Part shown: in pieces, positions 1 through 7,826 of the stretch
Layout: the number at the start of each line of letters is the position of its first letter
Position numbering within the stretch: the first letter of the stretch is position 1
DNA from: Faecalicoccus pleomorphus DSM 20574
GTDB lineage: Bacteria; Bacillota_I; Bacilli_A; Erysipelotrichales; Erysipelotrichaceae
Reading direction: 5' to 3'
DNA: 64,000 nucleotides
NCBI RefSeq assembly: GCF_000420345.1
Contig: NZ_ATUT01000002.1
Span: forward strand, 62,001 to 126,000
Program-made: the position numbers and the translations under genes
Notes under the pieces: model-generated
What the model saw: only the letters and a program-made list of their open reading frames with translations
The model's database searches: none
Told to the model about the DNA's origin: nothing

Positions 1-98
1 TGAATCTGGATTGGTATGACGAAGAAATGTTTCCCTATATCGATCAAGGAGAAGAGCATAGTGGATGGACTTCCTTTTGGAATCAATTTTGTCAATAA
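1..98 (+). CDS. 3' end of an unidentified gene
   Basis: The first 98 bases hold the last 31 codons of a reading frame entering from the left, ending in FWNQFCQ and TAA. The tail is acidic and aromatic, and too short to assign to a family. The frame is open from the window edge, and the next gene begins 14 bases after the stop. Confidence 0.5.
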   Translation, partial: NLDWYDEEMFPYIDQGEEHSGWTSFWNQFCQ

Positions 99-111
99 AT
101 GAGTAAATGAT

Positions 112-327
112 ATGAACATGCTGCCAAATTATATCTTGGCATTTATCCTTTTTGTCTTTTTGATCTATAGTGGTATCCACATACAAAAGGCTAAGATACA
201 AAACACATTTCTTTATGGACTAGCCATTCTGATTACTCTGTTGTTATTGGGCATGTCACTGTATGGGATTTTCCATTCTATGTCTTTGGGACAGGTCCAA
301 TCGATTCTGGAGAATCATTTTTCATAA
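112..327 (+). CDS. Small hydrophobic protein, probably two membrane segments
   Basis: A 71-residue product with two hydrophobic stretches (about residues 5-20 and 34-54) separated by a short basic loop (HIQKAKIQ), as in a small two-pass membrane protein. No family is recognised. It begins 13 bases after the preceding stop, so it may be the last gene of the upstream operon. There is no clear Shine-Dalgarno sequence, and a second Met lies two codons downstream. Coding status is likely but not certain. Confidence 0.45.
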   Translation: MNMLPNYILAFILFVFLIYSGIHIQKAKIQNTFLYGLAILITLLLLGMSLYGIFHSMSLGQVQSILENHFS

Positions 328-493
328 AAAGAAACTTTAAAATCAGTCAATCAAAACGGAAGAAACCCCAATGTTTAGCTGTCAAACCAAGGTATTTACT
401 TTCACAATAGGTTGACTGTTTTCTATTATTGAAGATTAATGATCCAATGGTTGCCATGTGATCACGGTAATTCGGACATCTTATTCACGACAT

Positions 494-519
494 AAAAAAA
501 GGTCCTTTCTACAAAGGAC
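494..519 (-). terminator. Intrinsic terminator of the tRNA-Lys transcript
   Basis: On the minus strand a 7-bp stem (GTCCTTT/AAAGGAC, loop of 4) lies just downstream of the tRNA and is followed by a run of seven T. Confidence 0.8.
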
Positions 520-530
520 TTTCAGACAAA

Positions 531-606
531 TGGTGGACCCCTGGGGATTCGAACCCCAGACCCACTGATTAAGAGTCAGTTGCTCTGCCAGCTGAGCTAG
601 GGGTCC
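531..606 (-). tRNA. tRNA-Lys (anticodon CTT), CCA encoded
   Basis: The minus strand folds into a full cloverleaf. The acceptor stem is GGACCCC/GGGGTCC, the D-arm begins TAGCTCAG, and the anticodon stem ACTGA/TCAGT encloses the loop CTCTTAA. The T-arm carries the invariant GGTTCGAATCC, with discriminator A and an encoded CCA (531-533). The anticodon is CTT, reading lysine AAG. The gene is monocistronic, with its own promoter upstream and a terminator downstream. Confidence 0.97.
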
Positions 607-622
607 CTGTTAAAGCTTATTT

Positions 623-651
623 ATGATAGCACACTTGATGTAGATATGCAA
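623..651 (-). promoter_or_regulatory. Promoter of tRNA-Lys
   Basis: On the minus strand TTGCAT (646-651) and TATCAT (623-628) are 17 bases apart, about 17 bases before the mature tRNA 5' end. This matches the sigma-A consensus well. Confidence 0.7.
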
Positions 652-749
652 GGAAAAAATGTGCGTTCGAGGGGTGCTTTATTCTTTTACAAACCAGAAA
701 GTATGATAGAATCAAATGGAAAACCATTCAAAAAAAGAGGTGATTTTTC

Positions 750-2513
750 ATGGACGTATCCGCTAAAGAACTTTTCAAGGCAGTGGGACATAACCTTCTA
801 CAAAATAAATGGCTGTTTCTGTCACAAGGGGCGCTTTTGCAACTGGTGCTGTTGCTGTTGGGGACGGCACTGGTGCAGTTTGGTTTTCGCTTGATTCTCG
901 TTATCAGCGGACAGCCAAATCTATCACTCGATACATTCAAAGCGATTCTGTTAGATCCTTTGGGTCTGGCAGGTGTTTTGATTTTTGTGACTATCGTTGC
1001 CTTTCTGCTTTTTTTTGAATATGCGATTTTAACATTTTTAGTGGCTGGCAGTTATCAAAATCAGAAGCTCACCTGGAAAAATATATGCATTCTTACCGCA
1101 AAGAGAATCCGGAAATTAAATTGGAAACAAATTCCCTTTTTCCTACTTTATTTTCTTTCGATGGTACCGGCTGCCAATCTAGATATGGGCTCTTTTTTAA
1201 CGGATCGTCTCTATATCCCTCATTTTATCACCGGTGAATTGATGAAAACGACAACGGGTCTTTGGGGCATGATGATTCTTTGGCTGGTATTGATCTATGT
1301 CAATTTTCGCCTTTTATTCACACTGCCTTTAACGATGGTGAATGAGCAGTCTATCGTGGCGAATATACGAAAAAGTTGGGCAATGACCAAAAAAGGCAAA
1401 CATACGTTCGTGTTTTCCTGGCTGGCTTTGGAATCTATACTCGCCATTCTTACAATCTGTATGCTTTTATTTTTCTTATTCTTAGGAGGGGTGCTGGATA
1501 CTTCTGGACAAAGTATCGTGGTAGAAACAGTTTTATTTACAATTTTTAAAACATTGATGTTTTATCAAACTTTTTTGACAAAATTGATCATCCTTTCCAG
1601 CATTTTGTATGTATTAAAAAAAGAGAATGAAGTACAAGTGGTTTGCCAAATGCCGGAAGGACATAGAAAGAATACTTTGGGTATCGTACTGATTTTGACC
1701 ATGTTTACCTTGTTTCTGGGCGTGTATAATAGTGTTCGCCTATATACCGCCAGCTTAAATCCCCATCAGCTTGTTATTGCTCATCGGGGATTCAATGCCG
1801 TGGAAAACTCAATACAAGGCTTACAAAATGCGGCAAAAGTTCATGCGGACTATGTTGAATTGGATGTACAGATGACAAAAGATGGAAAATTCGTTGTTGT
1901 ACATGATTATGATTTAAAACGGTTGGCTAACATTCAGCAACGAGTCAAAGAACGAGATTTTCAAGAGGTCAAAGGGCTGCCGATCAGTCAGGGAAATCAA
2001 AAAGCGGTCATTCCATCCTTAAACGAGTTTGTACAAAAAGCGCAGGAGCTGGATATGGCACTTTTAATTGAATTAAAACCGGATGGTCAAGACCCGCAAT
2101 TCTTTGTGCAAAAGTTTCTTGAAGAATGGGACAGTTGGTCCAATACGGCTGCCTATAAAGTGATGTCTTTAGATAAAGATGTTATGCAGTGTTTAAAACA
2201 AGAGCGTCCTTCCATTTGCTCCGGCTATGTTATTCCAATTCAGTTTGGACATTTTGAGGGATTTCATATGGACTTTTATGTCATCGAAGATTTCTCTTAC
2301 AATGAGGCTTTGGTACAGGAAGCACATGAAGATCAGGCAGAATTATTTGTATGGACGATCAATGAAGAGAGCCAAATGGAGCGGTATGCGCAAAGTGATG
2401 CGGATGGCATCATCACAGATTACCCGGATCAAATGCAAAATGTGAAGAAAAATATCCAAAAATACGATACGTACCTAGATCGAGTGCTTCGATTGATCAC
2501 GGATACAAAATAG
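750..2513 (+). CDS. Membrane-anchored glycerophosphodiester phosphodiesterase
   Basis: A 587-residue two-part protein. Residues 1 to about 330 contain several hydrophobic segments matching the GDPD membrane-associated domain. Residues about 340-570 form a GDPD TIM barrel with HRGF (about 345), a metal-binding ELDVQM (about 370) and HDY (about 385), followed by ELKPDG and a C-terminal WTINEE. The family hydrolyses glycerophosphodiesters, or lipoteichoic-acid or lipid headgroups, to glycerol-3-phosphate plus an alcohol. The membrane part probably holds the catalytic domain at the membrane surface. An AGAGGTGA ribosome site precedes the ATG. The next two small genes follow within 10 bases, suggesting one operon. 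The exact substrate cannot be read from sequence. Confidence 0.9.
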   Translation: MDVSAKELFKAVGHNLLQNKWLFLSQGALLQLVLLLLGTALVQFGFRLILVISGQPNLSLDTFKAILLDPLGLAGVLIFVTIVAFLLFFEYAILTFLVAGSYQNQKLTWKNICILTAKRIRKLNWKQIPFFLLYFLSMVPAANLDMGSFLTDRLYIPHFITGELMKTTTGLWGMMILWLVLIYVNFRLLFTLPLTMVNEQSIVANIRKSWAMTKKGKHTFVFSWLALESILAILTICMLLFFLFLGGVLDTSGQSIVVETVLFTIFKTLMFYQTFLTKLIILSSILYVLKKENEVQVVCQMPEGHRKNTLGIVLILTMFTLFLGVYNSVRLYTASLNPHQLVIAHRGFNAVENSIQGLQNAAKVHADYVELDVQMTKDGKFVVVHDYDLKRLANIQQRVKERDFQEVKGLPISQGNQKAVIPSLNEFVQKAQELDMALLIELKPDGQDPQFFVQKFLEEWDSWSNTAAYKVMSLDKDVMQCLKQERPSICSGYVIPIQFGHFEGFHMDFYVIEDFSYNEALVQEAHEDQAELFVWTINEESQMERYAQSDADGIITDYPDQMQNVKKNIQKYDTYLDRVLRLITDTK

Positions 2514-2522
2514 GAGGAAGAT

Positions 2523-2873
2523 ATGGAAAAAGAAAAAGTATTTCAAATGTCATTTCGAAAGATCTATGATTGTCTTGTCGTAAAAGCAGAAAGAAAGAAT
2601 CGAACACAATCGGAAGTGAATCAAATCCTTCAATGGGTGACCGGCTATGATGAACGAACGCTGCAAGAACACTTGTCTTCTCAGACGACGTATCGTCAGT
2701 TTTTGGAACAAGCGCCTCATATGAATCCGAATCGAAATAAAGTCAAAGGAGTCATTTGTAAAGTTCGAATTGAAGAAATCGACGATCCGATGATGAAAGA
2801 CATCCGTATCATCGATAAGATGGTGGATGAATTGGCAAAAGGGAAATCTCTGGAAGTGATTTTAAGAAAGTAG
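2523..2873 (+). CDS. DUF2200 family protein
   Basis: A 116-residue soluble protein with the DUF2200 features: a KAERKNRTQSEV block, WVTGYDE, the central PHMNPNR block, and the VRIEEIDDP and DKMVDELAKGK segments. Length is normal for the family. The biochemical role is unknown. It lies 9 bases after the phosphodiesterase, with GGAGGA at the junction, and 9 bases before a DUF1801 gene, so the three are probably cotranscribed. There is no membrane segment or signal peptide. Confidence 0.85.
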   Translation: MEKEKVFQMSFRKIYDCLVVKAERKNRTQSEVNQILQWVTGYDERTLQEHLSSQTTYRQFLEQAPHMNPNRNKVKGVICKVRIEEIDDPMMKDIRIIDKMVDELAKGKSLEVILRK

Positions 2874-2882
2874 TGTGAAAAT

Positions 2883-3242
2883 ATGACCATAGAAAAGCCC
2901 AAAACATTTCAAGAATATATAGAAAGGCAAGATGAAACGAAAAAAGAGTATTTATACCAAATGGAGGCTCTTTTAAAAGAAGTACTGCCGGATGCCAAGG
3001 AAAAGATTTCCTGGGGTATGCCTACATTTTATATGGAGAAAAATATCATTCATTTTGCAGCTTTTAAAACACATATAGGAATATATCCGGGTGCCAAAGC
3101 CATTGAGGTTTTCAAAGAGGAGCTTCAAGAATATTCTACATCCAAAGGAGCAATTCGTATTCCTTATCAAGATCCATTACCAAAAAAATTGATTCAAATG
3201 ATTGCACTTTGGTGTTATACAAATAGGAAAAAAGAGAAGTAA
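2883..3242 (+). CDS. DUF1801 (YdhG-like) domain protein
   Basis: A 119-residue protein matching the DUF1801/YdhG family. It has an N-terminal helix (FQEYIERQDETKKEYL), then WGMPTFYMEKNIIHFAAFKTHIG, a GAKAIEVF segment and a C-terminal helix ending in basic residues. Members have a frataxin-like fold and are sometimes called iron chaperones, but the function here is not established. It is the last gene of the phosphodiesterase operon. A weak stem (AATCG/CGATT) follows the stop. The ribosome site is poor (GTGTGAAAAT), so translation may be coupled to the upstream gene. Confidence 0.82.
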   Translation: MTIEKPKTFQEYIERQDETKKEYLYQMEALLKEVLPDAKEKISWGMPTFYMEKNIIHFAAFKTHIGIYPGAKAIEVFKEELQEYSTSKGAIRIPYQDPLPKKLIQMIALWCYTNRKKEK

Positions 3243-3266
3243 TCGTCTTAAAAATGCGATTTTCTC

Positions 3267-3295
3267 TTTACAAATACGCTAGTACTTGTTATTAT
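3267..3295 (+). promoter_or_regulatory. Promoter of the infC operon
   Basis: TTTACA (3267-3272) and TATTAT (3290-3295) with a 17-base spacer. Predicted transcription start is near 3302, giving a leader of about 145 nt before infC. Confidence 0.75.
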
Positions 3296-3301
3296 GTGTA
3301 A

Positions 3302-3430
3302 GCGAAAATGGAAAGCTAGAAGTACCTCTTCTCACCTGATGTATGAAATACATAGGTTCACAGCCAGTTCATAAAATGGATTTGTTGTTGTGTATAGAAT
3401 GGGTACGTTTATGTGCCCATTTTTTTATGA
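3302..3430 (+). promoter_or_regulatory. infC leader with attenuator (L20-leader type)
   Basis: The leader holds a hairpin ACCT(G)ATGTAT-GAA-ATACATAGGT (3334-3357). It then has an intrinsic terminator, 8-bp stem ATGGGTAC/GTGCCCAT (3399-3420) with T7, immediately before the infC ribosome site. In Firmicutes the infC-rpmI-rplT operon is autoregulated by ribosomal protein L20 binding such a leader and promoting termination. Position and architecture match that mechanism. I cannot confirm the L20 contact motif by eye. Confidence 0.7.
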
Positions 3431-3447
3431 AAAGGTAGGTGTCGAAT

Positions 3448-3987
3448 ATCAATAACAGAAAAGTTGCCCCCAATAACGTAAACGATGATTTGTTTAACGA
3501 AAAGATCCCATTCAGAGAAGTTCTGGTCATCAATGCCAATGGAGATCAGTTGGGCGTCATGTCAAAAAGAGAAGCATTGGACATCGCATACAGTCAGAAT
3601 CTTGATTTATTGTGTGTAGCCCCAAAGGCAAGACCAGCCGTATGTAAAATTTTAGATTATGGACGTTATCATTTTGAACAACAGAAAAAGGCAAAAGAAG
3701 CTAAACGTAAACAGCACGTTGTGGAAATCAAGGCTTTGCGTCTGTCGCCAATTATTGATACCCATGATTTTGAAACGAAATTAAAACATGCGCAAAAATG
3801 GATCGGGGCGGGAATGAAAGTCAAGATTGATATGCGATTCCGCGGTCGACTGATTACTCGTCAGGAAGTGGGAAAGGAAATTATGAATGATTTCCTCGAT
3901 AAGATGAGTGATATAGCTGTCGTAGAAAAGAAACCTTCTTTGGAAGGAAATACGATGTCAACGGTGCTTGCACCTAAGAAAAAATAA
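3448..3987 (+). CDS. infC: Translation initiation factor IF-3, probable ATC start
   Basis: The product (about 179 residues) has both IF-3 domains: an N-terminal half with [22 protein letters not shown], a lysine-rich linker, and a C-terminal half with [11 protein letters not shown]-3 binds the 30S subunit and enforces start-codon fidelity. A GTG at 3439 is in frame, but it sits inside the purine-rich ribosome site AAAGGTAGGTG. The ATC at 3448 is in frame at proper spacing. infC in E. coli and Bacillus also uses a non-canonical AUU-type start that IF-3 itself discriminates against, so I place the start at ATC. First gene of infC-rpmI-rplT. Confidence 0.93.
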   Translation: MNNRKVAPNNVNDDLFNEKIPFREVLVINANGDQLGVMSKREALDIAYSQNLDLLCVAPKARPAVCKILDYGRYHFEQQKKAKEAKRKQHVVEIKALRLSPIIDTHDFETKLKHAQKWIGAGMKVKIDMRFRGRLITRQEVGKEIMNDFLDKMSDIAVVEKKPSLEGNTMSTVLAPKKK

Positions 3988-4000
3988 GGAGGAATTGAGA

Positions 4001-4195
4001 ATGCCTAAAATGAAGAGCCACAGAGGTTTGGCAAAACGAGTTAAGAAAACAGGTTCAGGGAAATTGAAGAGAAGCCATGCATATACTTCTCACCGTTTCC
4101 ATGGAAAAACTAAGAAGCAGCGTCGTCACTTGGCAAAATCAGGTGTTGTACATGCTACAGACTACAAACGTATCAAGGAAATGTTAGTGAAATAG
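4001..4195 (+). CDS. rpmI: 50S ribosomal protein L35
   Basis: A 64-residue highly basic protein beginning [13 protein letters not shown], with the L35 blocks [10 protein letters not shown] and [14 protein letters not shown]. It is a structural component of the large ribosomal subunit. An AAGGAGG lies 7 bases before the ATG at 4001; an in-frame Met further upstream (3968) would overlap infC and is not used. It sits 13 bases from infC and 13 from rplT, the standard order in Firmicutes. Confidence 0.97.
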   Translation: MPKMKSHRGLAKRVKKTGSGKLKRSHAYTSHRFHGKTKKQRRHLAKSGVVHATDYKRIKEMLVK

Positions 4196-4208
4196 GGAGG
4201 AATAAAGT

Positions 4209-4565
4209 ATGGCAAGAGTTAAAGGCGGAACTGTATCACGCGCTAGAAGAAAAAGAGTCTTAAAACTGGCTAAGGGATATTTTGGTTCAAAACACACATT
4301 ATACAAAACAGCAAATGAGCAGGTAATGCACTCATTTAAATACGCATACAATGACCGTCGTAAATTAAAAGGCAATATGCGTAAATTGTGGATCACTCGT
4401 ATCAATGCAGCTGCACGTATGAATGATCTTTCATATTCACGTTTAATGCACGGATTGAAACTGGCTAATATCCAGATCAACCGTAAAATGTTATCTGAAA
4501 TGGCTATCCATGACGCACAGGGGTTTGCTAAACTGTGCGATGAAGCCAAAGCAGCTTTACAGTAA
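4209..4565 (+). CDS. rplT: 50S ribosomal protein L20
   Basis: A 118-residue basic protein starting [26 protein letters not shown], the L20 signature, with [11 protein letters not shown] and [10 protein letters not shown] further on. It is needed for early 50S assembly and in Firmicutes represses its own operon through the infC leader. GGGAGGA lies upstream of the ATG. An intrinsic terminator follows, so the operon ends here. Confidence 0.97.
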   Translation: MARVKGGTVSRARRKRVLKLAKGYFGSKHTLYKTANEQVMHSFKYAYNDRRKLKGNMRKLWITRINAAARMNDLSYSRLMHGLKLANIQINRKMLSEMAIHDAQGFAKLCDEAKAALQ

Positions 4566-4576
4566 AAAGAACGTTT

Positions 4577-4610
4577 AAGGAATGTACGATTGTCATACAT
4601 TCCTTTTTTT
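4577..4610 (+). terminator. Terminator of infC-rpmI-rplT
   Basis: A 10-bp perfect stem AAGGAATGTA/TACATTCCTT with a 9-nt loop and eight T, beginning 11 bases after the rplT stop. Confidence 0.9.
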
Positions 4611-4800
4611 ATTGTTTGAAATCTGTGATAGGATATGGCACAATTAAATTGAACAAATATCAAATTTGGTCATTTTACTTTTTATTTGACTAATTTTAGT
4701 ATATAGTCAGATATAGAAGAGGTCTAAGCTACAATAAGACCCTTCCATTATTTTGAAAGTATGCGTGTTGATGTTTAAACAGAAAAAGAAAGAGGGTAGT

Positions 4801-6675
4801 ATGAAAAAAAGAAAAATCAGTAAATTTTTATTGGCAACAAGCTTAAGTGTTGGTAGCTTTTCCAGCCTTCCTTTTACGGCTCCTACGGTTTATGCAAAAG
4901 AAGAATCCTCTTCCTCCTCCTATGGAGTATTTTTAGTAGACTTTAATAGTGAAACAGTAGGCATGGAGCTTCCGGATGAGGATGATTTTTGGGCTATTTA
5001 CGATGCCTTAGCAGGTCAATTTCCAGCGGGAACTGTTCACGCCGGTGATGAATTTGATGGAGAAGTGGATGTTTCTCATTTGGATAATCCTGTTCCCCTG
5101 CCAACACCTATTCGTACCACATATGTACCAAAGGATGGATTAGGGGTTTGGACATTTACAGGATGGGACATTGATTCTCTTGCCCCGGATGACGATAGTG
5201 GCGCTGCAGTTGGTTTGTGGGCATACCGTCCTTATAGTGAAATGCAAAAAGTGAATGTGACCTATGAGTTCGAGGCGGCAGATGGTACGAGTTTACCATC
5301 GGAAGTATTAGCTTATCTACCTGCTGCAGAAAGCCATGATGTTAATACGGAAGTTACAGCTACACAACCAGCATCCGTTTCCGTTGACGTCAATGGGAAA
5401 AAATGGGTGTTTAAAGGTTATAAAGAAGGAAATACCCAAGTAGCAGCTCAGGATATTGTATTCCACGGTGTTTGGGAACAAGAATCTACAACCTATAAAG
5501 CAAGTTATCGTTTTGAATCCGGAACCGACTCCATGGAACTGCCGGAAGAAGTCAAAGCCCTGCTTCCAAGCGATGACAACGCCTATGAAAACGAAGCCAA
5601 AGTAACGTCCAAGGCGCCAAGCCAGACTTCCGTAGAAGTACAGGATGGAACCTGGAACTTTGTATCGTATGATGAAGCCGAGAAAACAGTGAACCGCGAC
5701 AATGTGGAATTTGTGGGCACCTGGACCTATACGCCAAAAGAATATCATGTGGTTTATCATTTTGGTTCGGGTAGTGATGACTATGATCTTCCACAAGAAG
5801 TTATGGATTTATTACCGGTAGATGCACAGGGATATTCTAATCACGAGGTAGTATCGACTATTTTACCAGTTCAACAAAAGGTTACTGTTGAAAATGGAGA
5901 ATGGGTCTTCAAGGGTTACGATGCTGATACAAAGACCGTTCAAAATGCTAATGTATCTTTCATTGGTACATGGGTGTTTGAAGCGAATAGATATCCGGTT
6001 TCCTATCGATTTGTGTCTTTGACTTCAGGATTAGATTTACCGGAAGAAGTGAATATTCTTCTGCCTTTCGATGAGAAAAACTATGAAGATCAGACGACTG
6101 TGCATGTAAAAGACTTACTGCAAAGACAGGTAAAAGTTGCGAATGGCACCTGGCTATTTGAAGGGTTTGATGCGCAGGAAAAGGTAGTGAATCATGCTGG
6201 TGTGGAATTTGTTGGAACATGGAAATTTGTTGCAGACAACGAAGAGAATCCGGTGTATTACCACGGTCACTATCAGTTTGTTTCAACGGATAGCCAGTAT
6301 AACTTGCCGGATGTGATCTTATCTATGTTACCAAATGACCGCTCTGATTATCGAGATGGAGAAACTGTTCACGCTATCTTGCCGATTGGGCAGAAAGTTG
6401 TACTTGCCAACGGAACTTGGACTTTCTTGGGTTATGATGCTGGCGAAAAAGTCGTTCATGAACAGGATGTAACATTTGTAGGACGCTGGGAATATACACC
6501 GGCATCGACCGAGAAAACTCCTGGTAAAGATCAAGGGCAGCCAACCAAAAAAACATCTGCATCAACAAAAACAAAGCGTGTTAACACAGCTGTAGGAAGT
6601 ATGATGTCATTATGGACTGCATTTGGCAGCCTCTCTGCCATGCTGGCTGTACTTTTGAAGCGTAAGAAGAAATAA
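4801..6675 (+). CDS. Secreted SHIRT-repeat surface protein
   Basis: A 624-residue product. Residues 1-33 form a signal peptide (basic start, hydrophobic core, VYA cleavage site). After a divergent N-terminal unit come five tandem repeats of about 80 residues (about 140-585), each with a YRF-type start, LPEEV, a central LLP, then NGTW-F-GYDA and V-FVGTW. This matches SHIRT-type repeats of Gram-positive adhesins and stalk proteins. A Pro/Thr/Ser/Lys-rich linker leads to VNTAVGS, a hydrophobic segment and KRKKK, shaped like a sortase signal but without LPXTG. Likely a cell-surface adhesin or spacer. The start is the ATG after AGAGGG; a Met 16 codons upstream (4753) lacks a ribosome site. Confidence 0.85.
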   Translation: MKKRKISKFLLATSLSVGSFSSLPFTAPTVYAKEESSSSSYGVFLVDFNSETVGMELPDEDDFWAIYDALAGQFPAGTVHAGDEFDGEVDVSHLDNPVPLPTPIRTTYVPKDGLGVWTFTGWDIDSLAPDDDSGAAVGLWAYRPYSEMQKVNVTYEFEAADGTSLPSEVLAYLPAAESHDVNTEVTATQPASVSVDVNGKKWVFKGYKEGNTQVAAQDIVFHGVWEQESTTYKASYRFESGTDSMELPEEVKALLPSDDNAYENEAKVTSKAPSQTSVEVQDGTWNFVSYDEAEKTVNRDNVEFVGTWTYTPKEYHVVYHFGSGSDDYDLPQEVMDLLPVDAQGYSNHEVVSTILPVQQKVTVENGEWVFKGYDADTKTVQNANVSFIGTWVFEANRYPVSYRFVSLTSGLDLPEEVNILLPFDEKNYEDQTTVHVKDLLQRQVKVANGTWLFEGFDAQEKVVNHAGVEFVGTWKFVADNEENPVYYHGHYQFVSTDSQYNLPDVILSMLPNDRSDYRDGETVHAILPIGQKVVLANGTWTFLGYDAGEKVVHEQDVTFVGRWEYTPASTEKTPGKDQGQPTKKTSASTKTKRVNTAVGSMMSLWTAFGSLSAMLAVLLKRKKK

Positions 6676-6692
6676 AAACATCGTGTTTAATT

Positions 6693-6741
6693 ATATACCC
6701 TTCCAACTGATTCTTTTAGTTAGGGAGGGTATATTGTTTTT
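6693..6741 (+). terminator. Terminator after the SHIRT protein gene
   Basis: A long stem ATATACCCTTCCAACT paired with AGTTAGGGAGGGTATAT (one wobble, one bulge) followed by TGTTTTT. Confidence 0.8.
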
Positions 6742-6814
6742 GGGGGCATTCTCTTTTGAGAAGCTGCGTTTTACTGTACGGTGCTATTGTGAAATATAGA
6801 AAAGATAAAAAGTC

Positions 6815-6868
6815 TTGACATCTGCTTTATGTTAGTCTAAACTAACTATATAGTTAGTAATATCTAAC
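6815..6868 (+). promoter_or_regulatory. Metal-regulated promoter A with four phased half-sites
   Basis: TTGACA (6815-6820), a 17-base spacer and TAAACT (6838-6843). Overlapping and following the -10 are GTTAG (6831), CTAAC (6842), GTTAG (6853) and CTAAC (6864), each exactly 11 bases apart. The middle pair forms the 16-bp perfect palindrome CTAACTATATAGTTAG. Half-sites of this TTAG/CTAA kind are typical of DtxR-family repressors, and such a regulator is encoded at 8243. Confidence 0.75.
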
Positions 6869-6883
6869 AGGAGGTACGTTTTT

Positions 6884-7237
6884 ATGAAATATGTATATGC
6901 TTCCCGGACAGGGAATGTACAAAGCATTGTATCAGATTTGGGTTTAGATGCTTTATGTATTCAATCGGGTGATGAAGTGATGGAAGAGCCATTTATCTTA
7001 TTTACGTATACCGATGGGTATGGCGATATTCCTATGGAAGTTGAGTCTTTTTTGATGGCCAACGGGCAAAATCTGAAAGGTGTTATTGTTTCTGGTGACA
7101 CGAGTTATGGAGAGGCATATTGTCAAGCAGGCGATAAAATTGCGGATGAGTATGGCGTGGAATGTCTGTACAAAGTAGAAAATGCCGGTGAAGCAGCGGA
7201 TATCGAAGCCATACAAGCGATTTTATCCAATGTGTAA
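6884..7237 (+). CDS. NrdI-like flavodoxin
   Basis: A 117-residue flavodoxin-fold protein. YASRTGNVQ near the N-terminus is the FMN phosphate loop, FTYTDGYGDIP is the NrdI-type 50s loop, and SGDTSYGEAYCQAGDKIA matches the 80s loop region. NrdI activates Mn-dependent class Ib ribonucleotide reductase. No nrdE or nrdF lies nearby, so it could also serve as an iron-sparing electron carrier. An AGGAGGT site precedes the ATG. Promoter A carries DtxR-type half-sites, so expression probably rises when iron or manganese is scarce. The gene overlaps the DUF3793 gene by 8 bases. Confidence 0.78.
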   Translation: MKYVYASRTGNVQSIVSDLGLDALCIQSGDEVMEEPFILFTYTDGYGDIPMEVESFLMANGQNLKGVIVSGDTSYGEAYCQAGDKIADEYGVECLYKVENAGEAADIEAIQAILSNV

Positions 7238-7802
7238 AACAGAACAGTATCAATTTGAAGAATTGTTAGCCTATCATTGTGCACCTACGCTCAAGGGGTA
7301 CAAAATAGCGAATATGTTTCATGTATCTAGAACATTGTTTCCTTGTGCCGAGGAAATAATTCTAGAATATAACGAAAAGTTTAAGGCAAAAGGCCTGGCT
7401 TTTCGAATCCTGCAGGCAGAACGACCGCGCATCACATTTTATTTATACTCGATCGACAGTTTTATAAAAATCCTGAAACAAGAAAAAATCCGAGTGTTTT
7501 TAGAACGCCTGGGGTATCCTACACACTCACCCACTGCCTGCCTGGATTTTTTGGAAAAAAGAATGGAAGAAGCGACGTATCCGCATGAAATCGGTATCTT
7601 TTTGGGATATCCGTTAGAAGACGTGCTAGGTTTTATTCAGAATAAACCATGTTGTTGTATGGGAGCCTGGAAGGTCTATGATCAAAATAGTGTTACCCGT
7701 TGCAAGGAATTATTTTCACTCTTTGAATATGTACGAAATCAATTTATTCGAGGTGTAGAAAATGGATGTCGCATTGAACAATTGATGGAAACACAGGCTT
7801 AG
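7230..7802 (+). CDS. DUF3793 family protein
   Basis: A 190-residue soluble protein of the DUF3793 family. Visible family blocks are HCAPTLKGYKIANMF at the N-terminus, the Tyr-rich RITFYLYSI, CLDFLEKRM, and the signature YPHEIGIFLGYPLEDVLGFI, then CCCMGAWKVY near the C-terminus. The function is unknown, although relatives often sit beside flavodoxin and ferrous-iron genes in Clostridia. The ATG at 7230 overlaps the end of the flavodoxin gene by 8 bases and has no ribosome site of its own, so translational coupling is expected. It shares metal-regulated promoter A. The three adjacent Cys suggest, but do not prove, metal or cluster binding. Confidence 0.82.
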   Translation: MCKTEQYQFEELLAYHCAPTLKGYKIANMFHVSRTLFPCAEEIILEYNEKFKAKGLAFRILQAERPRITFYLYSIDSFIKILKQEKIRVFLERLGYPTHSPTACLDFLEKRMEEATYPHEIGIFLGYPLEDVLGFIQNKPCCCMGAWKVYDQNSVTRCKELFSLFEYVRNQFIRGVENGCRIEQLMETQA

Positions 7803-7826
7803 AATGCTTTGATTCAATCGTTTGGC

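Noticed and set aside
531-606. tRNA-Lys as an integration site of a mobile element
   Set aside because: I saw no integrase gene and no direct repeat of the tRNA 3' end elsewhere in the window.
4753-4800. Upstream start for the SHIRT protein at 4753
   Set aside because: It would put about 16 polar residues before the signal peptide and lacks a ribosome site; the ATG at 4801 follows AGAGGG.
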